This document shows, in pieces, positions 1-38,244 of a stretch of 64,000 nt of DNA. The stretch is taken from contig OX457039.1 in the NCBI GenBank assembly GCA_949752735.1, positions 71,823,001 through 71,887,000 on the forward strand, read 5' to 3'. Positions within the stretch are counted from its first letter, which is position 1. Each line of letters opens with the position of its first letter. Origin of the DNA: Lumbricus terrestris (Eukaryota > Annelida > Clitellata > Crassiclitellata > Lumbricidae). The notes under the pieces are model-generated. The model had not been told where the DNA came from, did no database searches, and was given only the letters and a program-made list of their open reading frames with translations. The position numbers and the translations under genes are program-made.

Positions 1-731
1 TGATCTTTGCCTTCTTCGTCTTCTTCTCTGGATGTTTGGTTGAAGGAAACATTTACAATATATAATTATATACAATATATATATTATATATATTATATAT
101 TATATTATATATTATATATTACATATATATTATATTGTATATAATTATATAGGTCTTTGGGGTCTTTGTGGAAGTGGTCTCTTGAAAATGTTCTTCTTTA
201 TCAACTGCTTGGCTGAACTTGGGATGACGATTTCCTCACACAAACTTAGACAACATTTTCTGTTTAAATGTGGATGGTATTCTATAGGCTATAGTATCAT
301 AGATAGTAAGATGAGCTACTGATGTTATGTGAATTATTGTCAGTCAGTCAATCTGTCCACTGATGAAATGCTTTGGAAGCTGTAGCAACGCTTTAGCAGC
401 CACCGGACCTGGCTCATTGCTGATCTCTATCACGTGACCTGAGTGCACGGGGAGCGCCTCTGAGTAGCGATCTTGAAGGGGCGCTATATGAGTTTTGATT
501 GATTGTCTATCATATTGATTCAACGATTGAGGCAGACTATCTGAATTAAGGACTGAATGACTATCTTAAAGGGGACATGAAAACAGGGGTTAGAGTAATG
601 ATGTTGCTGCTGCTGTTGTTTGTTGTTTGTTATTGGTATTATTACTATTATTGTTAGTTTATTAAAGATGAGATTTCGTGATGCGAGTGATTTAGGTTGG
701 TCATTTATTCAGTGGTTTGTCTTTCTGTCAG
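1..731. other. PDE4 intron sequence, AT-rich repeat and LINE/SINE tail fragment
   Basis: Positions 57-150 are (TA)-rich. Around 435-505 is GGGAGCGCCTCTGAGTAG followed by GAAGGGGCGCTATA, a 3' tail module that also appears in reverse near 10228-10275 and in related form near 49290-49340. I see no exon here; the remaining UCR1 exons must lie upstream. Confidence 0.5.
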
Positions 732-27327
<26,596 letters not shown>

Positions 27328-27409
27328 TGTTGCTTAGCAGAGTGACACAAATTTATGCTTTTTACTTCAGATGCAAATACCACGGTGATCATTGAGTTGC
27401 CAAAAATGG

Positions 27410-27588
<179 letters not shown>

Positions 27589-28422
27589 CTCACAGTCTCT
27601 CTCTATTGCTATGTTGCAGTTCGGGTATCCTACCTCTGCTCTTCCTCCCAGACGAACGCACCTCTCGCAGTCATTTTAGTAAGTAAGTGTGCTCGTCAGA
27701 ACATCGTTTCTTTCAGTCATTTAATATCAGTGACGAACTTCGACGTTTCTTTTCAACGTTCGGACTTCTTTGGCAGAGAAACGAGACGTCTCAAATCTCA
27801 ATGCATCAGAACCACGGCAGGTCAATGAACTGTAAAAGAATGAGACGAGTGAAAACGAATAGCCGGAGCTGCTGTAGCCAGTCAGGACTAAAAGAAAACG
27901 TACGGCACTCGGTGCCGTTGACGCAGATGCTTAAGATGTTTGCAAAATGAGATCCATCCAGTCATGACGTCACAGAACTCGTATTTAAAGATATTTATCA
28001 TTAATTTTTAGGTTTATTTATTTTTGCCAGTTGTTTATATTACATAACATTGAGTCAATGAAATTATTAACCTGTTCAACTCAAAAACTACGTGTGCGTT
28101 AATGACGCAAAATTGATTACTTTTGCTTTGTTTATTTACGTCTTCGTGACGTCATAGTATATTATATTGGTTTGTAAAAAAACCGGGGCTTTCGATAAAC
28201 AGTCGGGTCACTGGATTCTGTCTTTTGTCTTCTTGTTATAGACCTAAGTTTGTAAATTCAATTAGTCTGAACAAATATTTAAAGAAATTGGACGAAAGCA
28301 ATTGCGCATAATTATTTTTAAATATCATAATTTATTTCACAGAACCTCATTATCTCTCTGCAGACAGAGGATCGCCATTGCAAGTCAAAGGAAGCAGAGA
28401 TTGTTAATCAAACCGGATTGTT

Positions 28423-28428
28423 AATAAA
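28423..28428 (+). promoter_or_regulatory. candidate polyadenylation signal AATAAA
   Basis: This AATAAA on the + strand is followed by a T-rich stretch and lies 1.1 kb after the PDE4 stop codon. Confidence 0.4.
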
Positions 28429-28639
28429 GAGAATATTATTATTATTACTTATCGACAATGACGATGACATCACCGGATGATCTAGAGCAGTTGATAATGA
28501 CGTCATCGTTTGTTGAGCGCCGCACTTTCAAACGGCGAAGGCTAGTGCACGCGACTATACGTTTATTCTCATACAATTTCAAATTTATAGGCCTACAGAA
28601 CAATCTATAGGGTGCGCCCAAAAAAGACACCCCCCTCTA

Positions 28640-29600
28640 GGTTTTTTGCCAGTATCTTGGCCAAAAGTAAGAATTTCGAAATGGAATTTTACAGGCTTAT
28701 AGACAATTCATATTTACACATGATGGCCAGATTTCATCAAAATATTTCAAACAGAACAAAGTAATACCACTTTTAGGGACGCCACCCACCGTTTTTTGTC
28801 GGTTCAAAAACATATAACGCAACAGAAAGGAAAAAGATCCCCGAATGGCGTCATCATTTAAGAAAACGTTGCCGTGAAAACGCAAGGTGACGTATTAGAC
28901 AAGGCTTGGAATTCTAAAAGGGCTCTAGAAATCACTGTTAGAAGCAAATTATGTAACAATTTGCTAACCGGTGTTTCTAGACTAATTTGACCCTGCTGAA
29001 AACGAAAATCGCTGTTAGCAAGCTGGATTTTTGACCGTTCAATGGGAAAACAAGATGGCGGACAAAATGGCGGTCAGTTGCTTCAAATGGCTATAAGTAA
29101 AGTATTGTATGTGACAGGAACACGATTTTAGACTCTAAATTAAGATTATAGGGTGCAAGGAATACAATGGAACCAAATACACATATGTAGCACTGCAAGA
29201 AAATCAAAATGGCGGACAAAATGGCGGCCAGAATCTTAAAATGGATGTAAGTGAAGTTAAATATGCAGTGGAATCATGATTTCAGGGTCTAAATCAACAT
29301 TTTCGGGGTCAAGGAATGCAATGGAAGCAAAGTAACATATGTGGCATTGCACGTAAGCCAAGATGGCGGACAAAATGGCGGACAAAATCTTAACATGGCC
29401 ATAAGTGAAGACATATATGCAACTAAATCATGATTTCAGGGTCTAAATCAACATTTCGAGGTCAAGGCATGTGATGAAACCAATGTCACATATATAGCAC
29501 TGCATGGAAACCAAAATGACGAACAAAATGGCGGCAAGAATTTCAAAATGGATGTGTGTGAAGTCATGCATGCAATAGGAACTTGATTCAAATTTTTTTG
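28640..29600. mobile_element. left arm of a giant inverted-repeat element
   Basis: Four or so imperfect units of about 160-175 bp each carry a doubled ATGGCGG(A/C)C motif (for example AAAATCAAAATGGCGGACAA) and GGGTCTAAATCAACAT. The part at about 29154-29560 is the near-perfect reverse complement of 35640-36056. The outer part (28640-29150) has no visible partner. Confidence 0.75.
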
Positions 29601-29967
29601 CCAGGTCTTTGCAAGATGGTATCTCAGACCTCTGCAGTTGAATTTATCTACAATGTTCCCTTATTTGACCAGATATGATCATTCAAATTATCGCAATGAC
29701 TTCAGGAAGTCTTAAACCAAGGAGTGTTCTTCATAAGAACACTGACAAAATTGTAAAGGAAGATTTGATACATCATGCAGTGTCTTATTATATCGTATCA
29801 AGCTGACTGTCCCATGGATCTGGAAACACGATTGTGCCATGGACTTTTCTCAAAACCAATGGGATTGGATTCTCTCTGCAAAAGTAACTTGTCCAGTCCG
29901 TATTTCTATAGCAGAGGCATAGGCTATCATTTGTTTATTTAGAATATTTTACGTAGTGCTTCTTTAA

Positions 29968-32900
29968 GGTAATCGTAATCGTAATCTCGAAACTTCTACA
30001 GCGCCCACAAAAGCCAAGTCGCGGGAACCAGCTTATTCACAGGCGCTCAATCAAAACAAAATCGATAGGCAGCGGGTCAAGTCCGGAGAGTCAGGCAGGC
30101 AGATAGATGGACGGCTAAGGTGGGTGATGTTTAGAGTTGAAGTGGCGGGGGATGTAAGGAGAAGAAGAATCAGGATAGGATTTTTGAAAGAGCAATGTTT
30201 TCAGTTTTGAGTGAAAGACCTGTGGGGAGATAGCGAGAGGTGGAGTTTTGGTGAGTTCGTATGATGGGTCGGAAGTTTGCCGAAGTGCTGGCGGAAGTTT
30301 GTTCCAGAGAGGTGGAACGGCAATGGCTATGGAGCGGTTTGAGAATTTCAGTGATGAAGTGATGGGAGGGCGAAGCAGTGTAATGGAGGATGAGGAGCGT
30401 GTTGAACGAGGTGGCTGGATGGTGAACAACTGACGAAGGTAGAACGGCTGGGATGATTGAAGTGTATTGTAAGTGAGTGAGAGGACTTTGTATTCGATGC
30501 GTTCAGGTATTTTGAGCCAGTGAAGTGATTTCAGGACAGGAGTGATGTGGTGACGTTTGGGGGTTTTCGTCACTGCACGGGCGAGGGCATTCTGGATAGC
30601 TTGGAGGCGTTTAATTTGGGTTATATCAATGTTTAGGAAGAGAGAGTTGCAGTAATCAAGTTTCGCATGAACTATGGATGTGGCTATTGTGGATGCAGTT
30701 TTAAAGTCAAGCATAGGTCGGATTCTGCCGAGATCTCGTATGTGCATGAAACAAGTGCGGGAAAGTTGGGTTATGTGGTCGGAGAAGCTAAGATGCTGGT
30801 CAAAGATTACACCTAGGTTTCGGACAGGAGAATTTGCGGAGAAAGTGTGGTTGGAAGAAGAGTCATTGTTGAAGGAAATAGAGGGATCAGGAATTTTCTT
30901 GAGTTGCTCTCTGAGGCCAATTAGTATAAATTCTGTCTTGGAGGGGTTAAGGCAGAGGAGATTTGAGGTCATCCAAGAGGTGATTTGGGTGACCACAGAG
31001 AGAAGATTATTTATGGAGTCAGAGAAGCTGCTTGGAGAGAAAGAGATGAATAATTGGGTGTCGTCAGCATATAGATGATGGTCGACTGTGGATGCTTTTA
31101 TGAGTGAACTGAGTGGAGTGGTGTAGAGGATGAACAAGAGGGGCCCGAGGACAGAACCTTGCGGAACACCAAAGGTGAGGGGGCGTGATTGAGATGATGT
31201 TTCAAGTGTTTTGACTGAGAAAGTGCGTGATGAGAGATAAGACTGAATCCAAAGGAGAGCAGTGTCGGTAAAGCCAAAGCAGGAAGACAGTCTTTGGAGT
31301 AGTATGTTATGGTCGATGGTGTCAAAGGCTGCAGAGACATCAAGGAGGCAAAGGCAGGAGACTTGTTGATGAGAGATGGCAGAGACAAGTTTATTGTAGA
31401 GTGAAGTGAGAAGTGTTTCGGTGGAGTGCTTTTTAGTAAAGCCGGACTGGTTTGGGTTAAGGAGTGAATTTGAAGTCAAGTAGTCATTGATGCGAGAGAG
31501 TACGACACGTTCTGTTAGTTTAGAGATGAATGAGAGGTTGGAAACAGGTCGATAATTAGAAAGGATTTCCTTATCAAGTGATGGTTTTTTTAGAAGTGGA
31601 GTTACCAAAGAATGTTTGAAGAGGAGGGGAAAGTTGCCAGTAGATAAGGAGAGGTTGATTATTTGTGTGATGATGGGGACAATGATAGATGCGCACTCTT
31701 TCAGTAGGGCGGTAGGTATAGGGTCGAGTTCGCACTGCTTGTTTGGGAGAGATTGTAATAAATTGGACACTTCAGACTCTGATGTTGGGCTAAAAGCAGA
31801 TAGTGATGATTGAGGTGGGGAAGACGGAAGGTCGTGAGTGGAGGAGGGTGTATCTGCAGGTGAATCGATGGTAGATTTTGAGAGGAGTGATTGCAGAGAG
31901 AGACGGATAGTAGTTACTTTGCCAGAGAAGAACGAACAAAATGAGTCAGCGATTGAAGAAGATGGTAGAGAGTTTGGAAGTGGGCTAGAGGAATTCCGAT
32001 GTAGGAGTTGGTTTACCGTTTTCCAGAGAAGACGAGGATTACAAGATCGGGATTGAACTAGTGAGGAGTAAAACCTCTTCTTGGCCATTGCCAGAAGGTG
32101 ATGGTATTTGTTTGTAGCAGCTTTTAGAGCAGAGAGGAGTTGAGGGTCATGGGTTCGTTTGTAAGTACGCTCAAGGCGTCGACGGAAAGATTTGAAGGCC
32201 TGGAGGTAGGAGTTATACCAAGGGTTGTTAGAGTGAGAACCAGATTTGGTAATAGTAGGAGCGTGTTTGTCGAGGATCATGGAGAGAGTGGTGTTGTAGG
32301 AGGACAGGAGGTCATCTAGAGAGGACGGAGGATTTAGGATGAGGTCTGAGGAGGCAAGATCGTGCTTGAAGGCTTCAATGTTTATGGAGCTGATGCGGCG
32401 GAAAGAATGAGAGACGGGATCAGGACGCGGAGTAGGTAGTATGTTAAGTTGTGTGAAAATGGGGTAATGGTCAGAAGGAGTATCAAAAGAGAAAGATATG
32501 TTTGGCGATAGCCTTGAGAGAGACGATGTGATGATGAGGTCAAGTGTGTGGTTGTGAGAGTGGGTGGGAAAGTTGACGTGTTGGACCAGATTAGTAGATG
32601 ACAAGAGCGTGAGGAAGTCGGGAGCAAGTGAGTCAGATGGGTTGTCAACATGTATGTTGAAATCCCCTGTGATCAAGAATTCATGAGGAGTTGTGGCAGC
32701 AGTGGAGAGTAAGTTGGTAAATTCCTGCAAGAAAACAGAGTTAGGTTTAGAGTATGAGGAGGAGGAGGGAGGGCGGTAGACATTGAAGATGGTTAGGATT
32801 GAGTTCGGGAGTTTGAGAGTGATTGAGGCGCATTCAAAAGATGTGAAACAGTAGCCAGGTGAGTCAAGGACAGTGGAGGGCTCTCGGGTTAGAAATGCAA

Positions 32901-33950
32901 TCCCTCCACCTGTGGTATTCCGGTCGGTTGTCAATTTTGAGGGACGAGGGGTGCTGTACAAGTGGTAACCAGAGGGGATACAATCTTGATATTGAGCATG
33001 AGTTGTGCCTGAATGGAACCATGTTTCGGTTAAAGCAAAGAGGTCTGGAGGATGAGAGGAAAGAGACAAGTCGTTTATTTCAGCAGCGTGAGCTGGATGA
33101 AGCAGAGAGCGTATATTTAGAGAACATAGTAGAAATTTGTTTTTGTCTTGTGTAGGAGGAGGAGAAGGAGGAGGAGGGGAAGGAGGCGGTGGGAGAAGAG
33201 GAAGAGGAGGAGGAGAGGTAGCGGTAGACACAGCAGCAGCAGTAAGAGGACAGCTAGGCTGAGGAGGAGGAGGAGGAGGAGGAGGAGGAGGAGGAGCAGC
33301 AGCAGCAGCAGCAGCAGGAGTGGTAGTAGAAACAGAATAGGGTGTAGGCGGGGGAGAGTGAGAGGCGGAACACATATTGATTGGGCCCGGATTTGCATGT
33401 ATGTCGCCAGAAAGTAGAATTAAGATGAAGAATAGACTATTGTGAGTACGGTGCTGAGATTGTATTTTGCGTCGAATTGCTAAGAAAAACGGCAGAGGAA
33501 TGTGGGCCATGTAACCATTCTCTTGTGTAGCGGTCAGAAAGTGGGCGGGGTTATGATGCCGGGGTGAGAACGGTATGTAGGTCAGTGAGAGGCTGGAGGG
33601 GTGAAACTGGATAAAGTGAGCAGTTTGGATCCTTAATGAGACCAGGAGGAGTATGATTGACAGATTCATGCTGGGCTTATGAAGATGGAGGGGAAAATGG
33701 CTGGCTATGGGATGAAAAGTTAGACAAAGGATGAATGATGCGGAATGAATAATGTGGAGGATCGTGGATGAAATGAAGCAAAAAGTAATGGAACGAACTC
33801 ACCGGATGGAGAAGAGTGTTCCAGAAGAAAGTTAAAGTTATCCAGATTGTAGAGACGGAAAGATTAAGGAAAGATGAAGAGAAGAGCGCACTGTACGTCC
33901 ACTAGCTCCCGCTCCCGCTGGGCTGCCCGGAATCGCTCCCGACTTAACCA
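29968..33950 (-). mobile_element. structurally complete CR1/L2-like non-LTR retrotransposon
   Basis: The minus-strand element contains a single long ORF (30115-33669). Its 3' end is a (GATTAC)n microsatellite tail near 29968-29990, typical of CR1/L2-type LINEs. The 5' UTR extends to about 33.95 kb by inference; I could not fix the exact 5' end. It lies in the loop between the two arms of an inverted-repeat element. Confidence 0.8.
30115..33669 (-). CDS. LINE polyprotein: 2A-like motif, proline-rich linker, AP endonuclease, reverse transcriptase
   Basis: This intact 1184-residue ORF encodes the enzymes for target-primed reverse transcription. Residues 76-96 have a hydrophobic stretch followed by SGDIHANPGP, the form of 2A-like ribosome-skipping motifs known from APE-type LINEs. 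A proline/alanine-rich linker follows (about 106-172). The endonuclease spans about 179-415 with LTETW, GDFNIH and SDHYPI. The reverse transcriptase has the QSGF region, FGVPQGSVLGPLLFILY and the catalytic YADD near residue 866. The C terminus has SLHWL and PPLWNKLP typical of CR1/L2 proteins. There is no stop or frameshift, so the insertion may be young. The true start could be a later Met. Confidence 0.9.
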   Translation of the reverse strand: MNLSIILLLVSLRIQTAHFIQFHPSSLSLTYIPFSPRHHNPAHFLTATQENGYMAHIPLPFFLAIRRKIQSQHRTHNSLFFILILLSGDIHANPGPINMCSASHSPPPTPYSVSTTTPAAAAAAAPPPPPPPPPPPQPSCPLTAAAVSTATSPPPLPLLPPPPSPPPPSPPPTQDKNKFLLCSLNIRSLLHPAHAAEINDLSLSSHPPDLFALTETWFHSGTTHAQYQDCIPSGYHLYSTPRPSKLTTDRNTTGGGIAFLTREPSTVLDSPGYCFTSFECASITLKLPNSILTIFNVYRPPSSSSYSKPNSVFLQEFTNLLSTAATTPHEFLITGDFNIHVDNPSDSLAPDFLTLLSSTNLVQHVNFPTHSHNHTLDLIITSSLSRLSPNISFSFDTPSDHYPIFTQLNILPTPRPDPVSHSFRRISSINIEAFKHDLASSDLILNPPSSLDDLLSSYNTTLSMILDKHAPTITKSGSHSNNPWYNSYLQAFKSFRRRLERTYKRTHDPQLLSALKAATNKYHHLLAMAKKRFYSSLVQSRSCNPRLLWKTVNQLLHRNSSSPLPNSLPSSSIADSFCSFFSGKVTTIRLSLQSLLSKSTIDSPADTPSSTHDLPSSPPQSSLSAFSPTSESEVSNLLQSLPNKQCELDPIPTALLKECASIIVPIITQIINLSLSTGNFPLLFKHSLVTPLLKKPSLDKEILSNYRPVSNLSFISKLTERVVLSRINDYLTSNSLLNPNQSGFTKKHSTETLLTSLYNKLVSAISHQQVSCLCLLDVSAAFDTIDHNILLQRLSSCFGFTDTALLWIQSYLSSRTFSVKTLETSSQSRPLTFGVPQGSVLGPLLFILYTTPLSSLIKASTVDHHLYADDTQLFISFSPSSFSDSINNLLSVVTQITSWMTSNLLCLNPSKTEFILIGLREQLKKIPDPSISFNNDSSSNHTFSANSPVRNLGVIFDQHLSFSDHITQLSRTCFMHIRDLGRIRPMLDFKTASTIATSIVHAKLDYCNSLFLNIDITQIKRLQAIQNALARAVTKTPKRHHITPVLKSLHWLKIPERIEYKVLSLTYNTLQSSQPFYLRQLFTIQPPRSTRSSSSITLLRPPITSSLKFSNRSIAIAVPPLWNKLPPALRQTSDPSYELTKTPPLAISPQVFHSKLKTLLFQKSYPDSSSPYIPRHFNSKHHPP

Positions 33951-35534
33951 CAACTAAATGGGACAGTTTTTAGATTCTTAAGGAACAGAGTGGAGTGACC
34001 CATGGGCATGCAATAAGCGCTGTGAAAGGGGTTGGCCATTCCCATTCTAGATTTTAGAACCAGCTACAGAGAATGAAAGGTAATGTCGAATAGCAGACCG
34101 CGAGTGAACCAGCTCAGCTTGGTCCGCTAACTGAAGAGTAGATCGACGCTGGACATCCGAGGTTGAAAAACAGAGTTCTTTCAGACATAGGCTAGTGGGG
34201 CTATAGTCCATCAAGGCGCTACCTAAGCAACACACAGAGCCTGCAGGCAATCCGCTGCAGGAAAGGGAGCCAATTAATGCAAGACATCCCGCATATTGTA
34301 TGAGACATGACCAAATTTTGCGATATGCCCATAAGTCGCGACACAGTTCATCCGACCTGCTGCAGACAAATTATTGTAGGAAAAAGCAATGGTTCAAGCA
34401 ATAGGGAACCTCCAAACGCGAAGACATTTGGTGACCTGACAGATACAGTGGATACCTGTGTACAGGTAGCCTACTTTCGATTGGCTACAAGAGGGTTAGT
34501 AATTATTGCCTTCGATAGATAAAGTGGACATTGCTTCAAAAAGTGAAATCGTACAGAAAATTACCACCACAACTCTGTCACTGTGTGGAGTTTTGAAATA
34601 CTCCGTTGTCAGAAAATTGGATGACTGTTCTTGGTATGCTTGAAAGAACGACTGATCCAGCTTCATTACTGTCCATTCAGCTCTCAGCAGCCACATTTGG
34701 AGATGTGGACTAGAGCCGTTGCTGGTGGTTACGTGAAAAAAGATAAGGTGTTGTCCACTGCCGGGTCGTATGTGTTTGCTTTATATTTAACGGTGTTTTG
34801 GTGATGGCAGGAACATCAGCGGAACGGAAGTTCATCCAATTCACGTAACTATGAAGAATTGAGTGGCGCTCATGCTACAACGGGATGTGATTTGACATAT
34901 TTAGCAGGAATCAGCTGAAAGAATGCATGAATAAACTACTTGAAAGTTCCCACTTACTTTCTACATTTGGAACATTCCCTTATGAGCTTATTACCAAACT
35001 GTCAGTTTGGAAAGGCCTATTTTTACTAGATAATGGTGTTCAGATATTATCCACATCTTCATCGGATGGAGTGTGGTGGAAGAAAGTAATCTTTACCAGT
35101 GTGTGCCAAAGCCACATTATAGAGTTTGTCTACAGCAAATCATGTGAAGTTGACAAATGTAGCATCAGACCCTGCCGCTAACGAAGTGCGATCTTGTCAT
35201 GTGCACTCAGGTGCAATTGCATTGACAGCAACAAGGCCTGAATGAACTCTACGGTACCCTATATCCGTCAAGTCATGAAAAGTTGAAACTATTGATAGAT
35301 CAAGTTATGAAACATTTAAGCATACATACTGTACATGTATATACATAAAGCCAGCAATAGTTAAACTGCAGTGCAGTCATAGGCTACTAAAAATATCCAC
35401 TAGGCCTATAGGCATGACAATTTCACTGCATAACACTGCATGTGATTTTGTTGGAAGCATATGATCTGGAAATTACTAGTCCAGACTGAAATCTAGTCTC
35501 CATCATATATGTTCAAGACATCACTCATAGCCAG

Positions 35535-36056
35535 TTGAAGTTTTTGTCCACTATTTTGGTTTTTGGTTTTCTGGCAGTGTCACATAATATATTCCGTGCC
35601 TTTAATGTCACTTTCCTTAAGTAATTCCGAAAACTATCATTTACATTCTGAATTGATGTATTCAAGAATCTGGCCGCCATTTTGGCCGCCATTTTGGTGT
35701 CCAGGCAGTGCTATATATGTGACATTGGCTTCATCACATGTCTTGACCTCGAAAATGTTGATTTAGACCCTGAAATCATGATTTAGTTGCATATATGTCT
35801 TCACTTATGGCCATGTTAAGATTTTGTCCGCCATTTTGTCCGCCATCTTGGTTTTCGTGCAATGCCACATATGCTAGCTTGCTTCCATTGCATTCCTTGA
35901 CCCCGAAAATGTTGATTTAGACCCTGAAATCATGATTCCACTGCATATTTAGCTTCACTTACATCCATTTTAAGATTCTGGCCGCCATTTTGTCCGCCAT
36001 TTTGATTTTCTTGCAGTGCTACATATGTGTATTTGGTTCCATTGTATTCCTTGCAC
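35535..36056. mobile_element. right arm of the giant inverted-repeat element
   Basis: It carries the reverse complement of the left-arm units, for example TTTTGTCCGCCATTTTGTCC and ATGTTGATTTAGACCCTGAA. It ends abruptly at 36056, where a LINE 3' fragment starts. Confidence 0.78.
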
Positions 36057-36575
36057 CCTTCCATCATCAACACTTCAACCCCTGTCTTCAGTTCTTCATA
36101 CGGCCGCTCGTCTGATAAAAGGTCTTGGTCCCAGAGACCACATCACTTCAACTCTGAAACAACTACACTGGCTTCCTATCCGTGCTCGTATTGCTTTCAA
36201 AATTTCCCTCCTGATGTTTCATATCCACTACGGAACCTCTCCATCCTACATGGCATCGATGGTCACGCCATGTTCCGCTTCCAAGTCCAGAGGACTTCGT
36301 TCGTCCTCGCGAAGTGATTTTGCTACACTTCGCACATACCGGAAGCTTGGAAGCCGTGCCTTCTCAGCATCAGGACCTAAAGAATGGAACAGTCTAGGCC
36401 TACCAACCTCCATTCGCCAGTGCTCATCTGTTGCAGAATTTAAATCAAAGCTAAAAACTCATTTGTTTTCATTGTATTATAACTAGATTTGTAGTGAAGC
36501 GCGCTCTTGTGCAAGACTTGTTTTGTTAAAGCGCGTTATAAATGACTAATTGTATTGTATTGTATTGTAAGTTAT
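36057..36575 (+). mobile_element. 5'-truncated LINE 3' end with (ATTGT)n tail
   Basis: The open frame ending at 36486 encodes the RT C-terminal region (AARLIKGLGPRDHITSTLKQ then LHWLPIRARIAFKISLL and GPKEWNSLGLP). A short 3' UTR follows (GCGCGTTATAAATGACTAATTG region) and then a (ATTGT)n tail. The sharp 5' junction with the inverted-repeat arm at 36056/36057 supports insertion into that element. Confidence 0.85.
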
Positions 36576-36692
36576 GCAGCAATCTTAACTAAACTAAACT
36601 TAACTTAGGCCTTCAGAACAGACAGCTTTGCAATTAGGCCTACACGGCGCTAATAGCAGCTAGCCTACAAAGCACGTCCGCACGGTCCGCTC

Positions 36693-36786
36693 AACGGGGA
36701 ATCGAACTCACTATAGGACCTAGGCCTACCTCTCACACTCTACACCTGCAGCGTGTTATCTATAATTGCGCTACCGAGCGAGCTCC
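36693..36786 (-). repeat. possible tRNA-derived repeat
   Basis: On the minus strand, an A-box-like GCTCGGTAGCGCAATT and B-box-like GAGTTCGATTCCCC are present but separated more widely than in a tRNA. A SINE head with an insertion is the likeliest reading. Confidence 0.35.
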
Positions 36787-37039
36787 CGGGGCCCATACAA
36801 ATCGCAATCGCCACGATGGCTGCAGCCTGCATCCAAGATGTTTTTCCTTCCTCTCGCTTGTCTGAATGTAATCAGCCTAGAAATAGTCAGCGAGACTGCT
36901 GCAGTGCGCAACGATTCCAATGAATTTAGAAGTTAATAGGCCTAATTAAGCTATAGTATCGGTTATGTGATTTATAGAGCGCTGTAAGAAAATCGCGAGT
37001 AGCCAGTAGTCTAGTGGGTCACGTTAAGGAGAGAATGTT

Positions 37040-37230
37040 GAAGTGGATTTGCTCTGGGATTTTCAGCCAGTGAAGTGACTTAATTAATTAAGGATGGGGT
37101 GATGTGAGGATGTCTGGGTGTTCTGGTGACGGCTCTAGCTAGATAAGTTGGAGGCGCCTAAGTTGTGAGGAGTCGAAGGTTTAAGAACAGAGAGTTGCAA
37201 CAGTCAAGTTTTGAGTAGATCTAAATAGGA
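37040..37230 (-). mobile_element. decayed LINE fragment
   Basis: The sequence parallels 30510-30660 of the intact LINE (CAGCCAGTGAAGTGA, GGGGTGATGTG, GTTGGAGGCG, AACAGAGAGTTGCA-CAGTCAAG), the antisense of the RT C-terminal part. Confidence 0.65.
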
Positions 37231-37239
37231 AACTATTCT

Positions 37240-38190
37240 TGAGGAGTAACTCAGCCTATTTTCTGGCTGCCCAACTTCTGCCGAAATAGTCAGCGAGAAT
37301 GCTGCAATGCGATAGGATTCCAATGCATTTTAAAATCAATCAAACTGGTCGGTTTTTATTACGAAATAAATAGCGCTACAAAACAATGTTTCTAGCGTTT
37401 TGTATTCTATGTCCAATTAAACGGTGCTCGACTTAGGGAAACATTATTATGCTTTATTTGCGATGCTTAAATCCGTTTTAAATAGGTAATCACATTTATA
37501 ATTTTATGAATTGATGTCTTAAACATACATCAGAGGACGTTCAAATAATTAGCGAGTCGAGTTTTGCTTGTCCCAATTTGTTGACCCAGTTCGCGAGGTA
37601 AAGGGTAACAAGCAGACCTACTACGGGACCCAATGGGAGGGTAACGGAGGGTATCGGTATGAACTTCGGGACGAATTATGGCCACATAGTTGCCACCTGA
37701 TAGTTAGAAGTGGCCAGATGATCGCATTTGAGGGGATTGGTTAAGTTGCGAACTGTGTTGTCATTTTAAAACTCTGCTTCTATTCTGTGAGATAAATCTG
37801 TATCACACACTGCTCAGCGGCCATACGCACATAGCAGTAAATATTAAACGCAGATAAGAACACGCGAAAATTATGTTTGTCTGAGAAGTTGTTTACCATG
37901 TTACTCATTTTTCTTTTGCCGAACTTGTCGTATTTTGATTTCTATTAGCTATTGTCTGATCTAATCTTGATCTGGTTTCCTATCACAGCACTACAATTCA
38001 CTACAAGATCATCTAATTGTGACACGAAGTGTTTGTTTGACTAGCTCTGTAAGATATATTTAGGCATTTGATGAACTATTAGGTGTAGAGTCTTGGTGAG
38101 CTAGCATTGATGGCACATGAGAATGAGTTGTGTCGTTTTAGGTAAATGAAGGACTTGACTTCCGAACTTGTCATCTTCACTTCATAAAGA
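37240..38190. other. upstream region of WDR59
   Basis: This should contain the WDR59 promoter and 5' UTR. I see no convincing TATA box or other core element, and no other gene. Confidence 0.4.
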
Positions 38191-38244
38191 ATGTCTCAGC
38201 GTTCTGTCGAAGACAACCTTATCATACAATATGGTAATCTTATG
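38191..38244 (+). CDS. WDR59: WDR59 exon 1 with start codon
   Basis: It encodes MSQRSVEDNLIIQYGNLM, aligning with the vertebrate start (-SENVVVEFRDSQAT). TAA at 38185-38187 is in frame upstream. The donor is atg|gtaagc. Confidence 0.85.
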
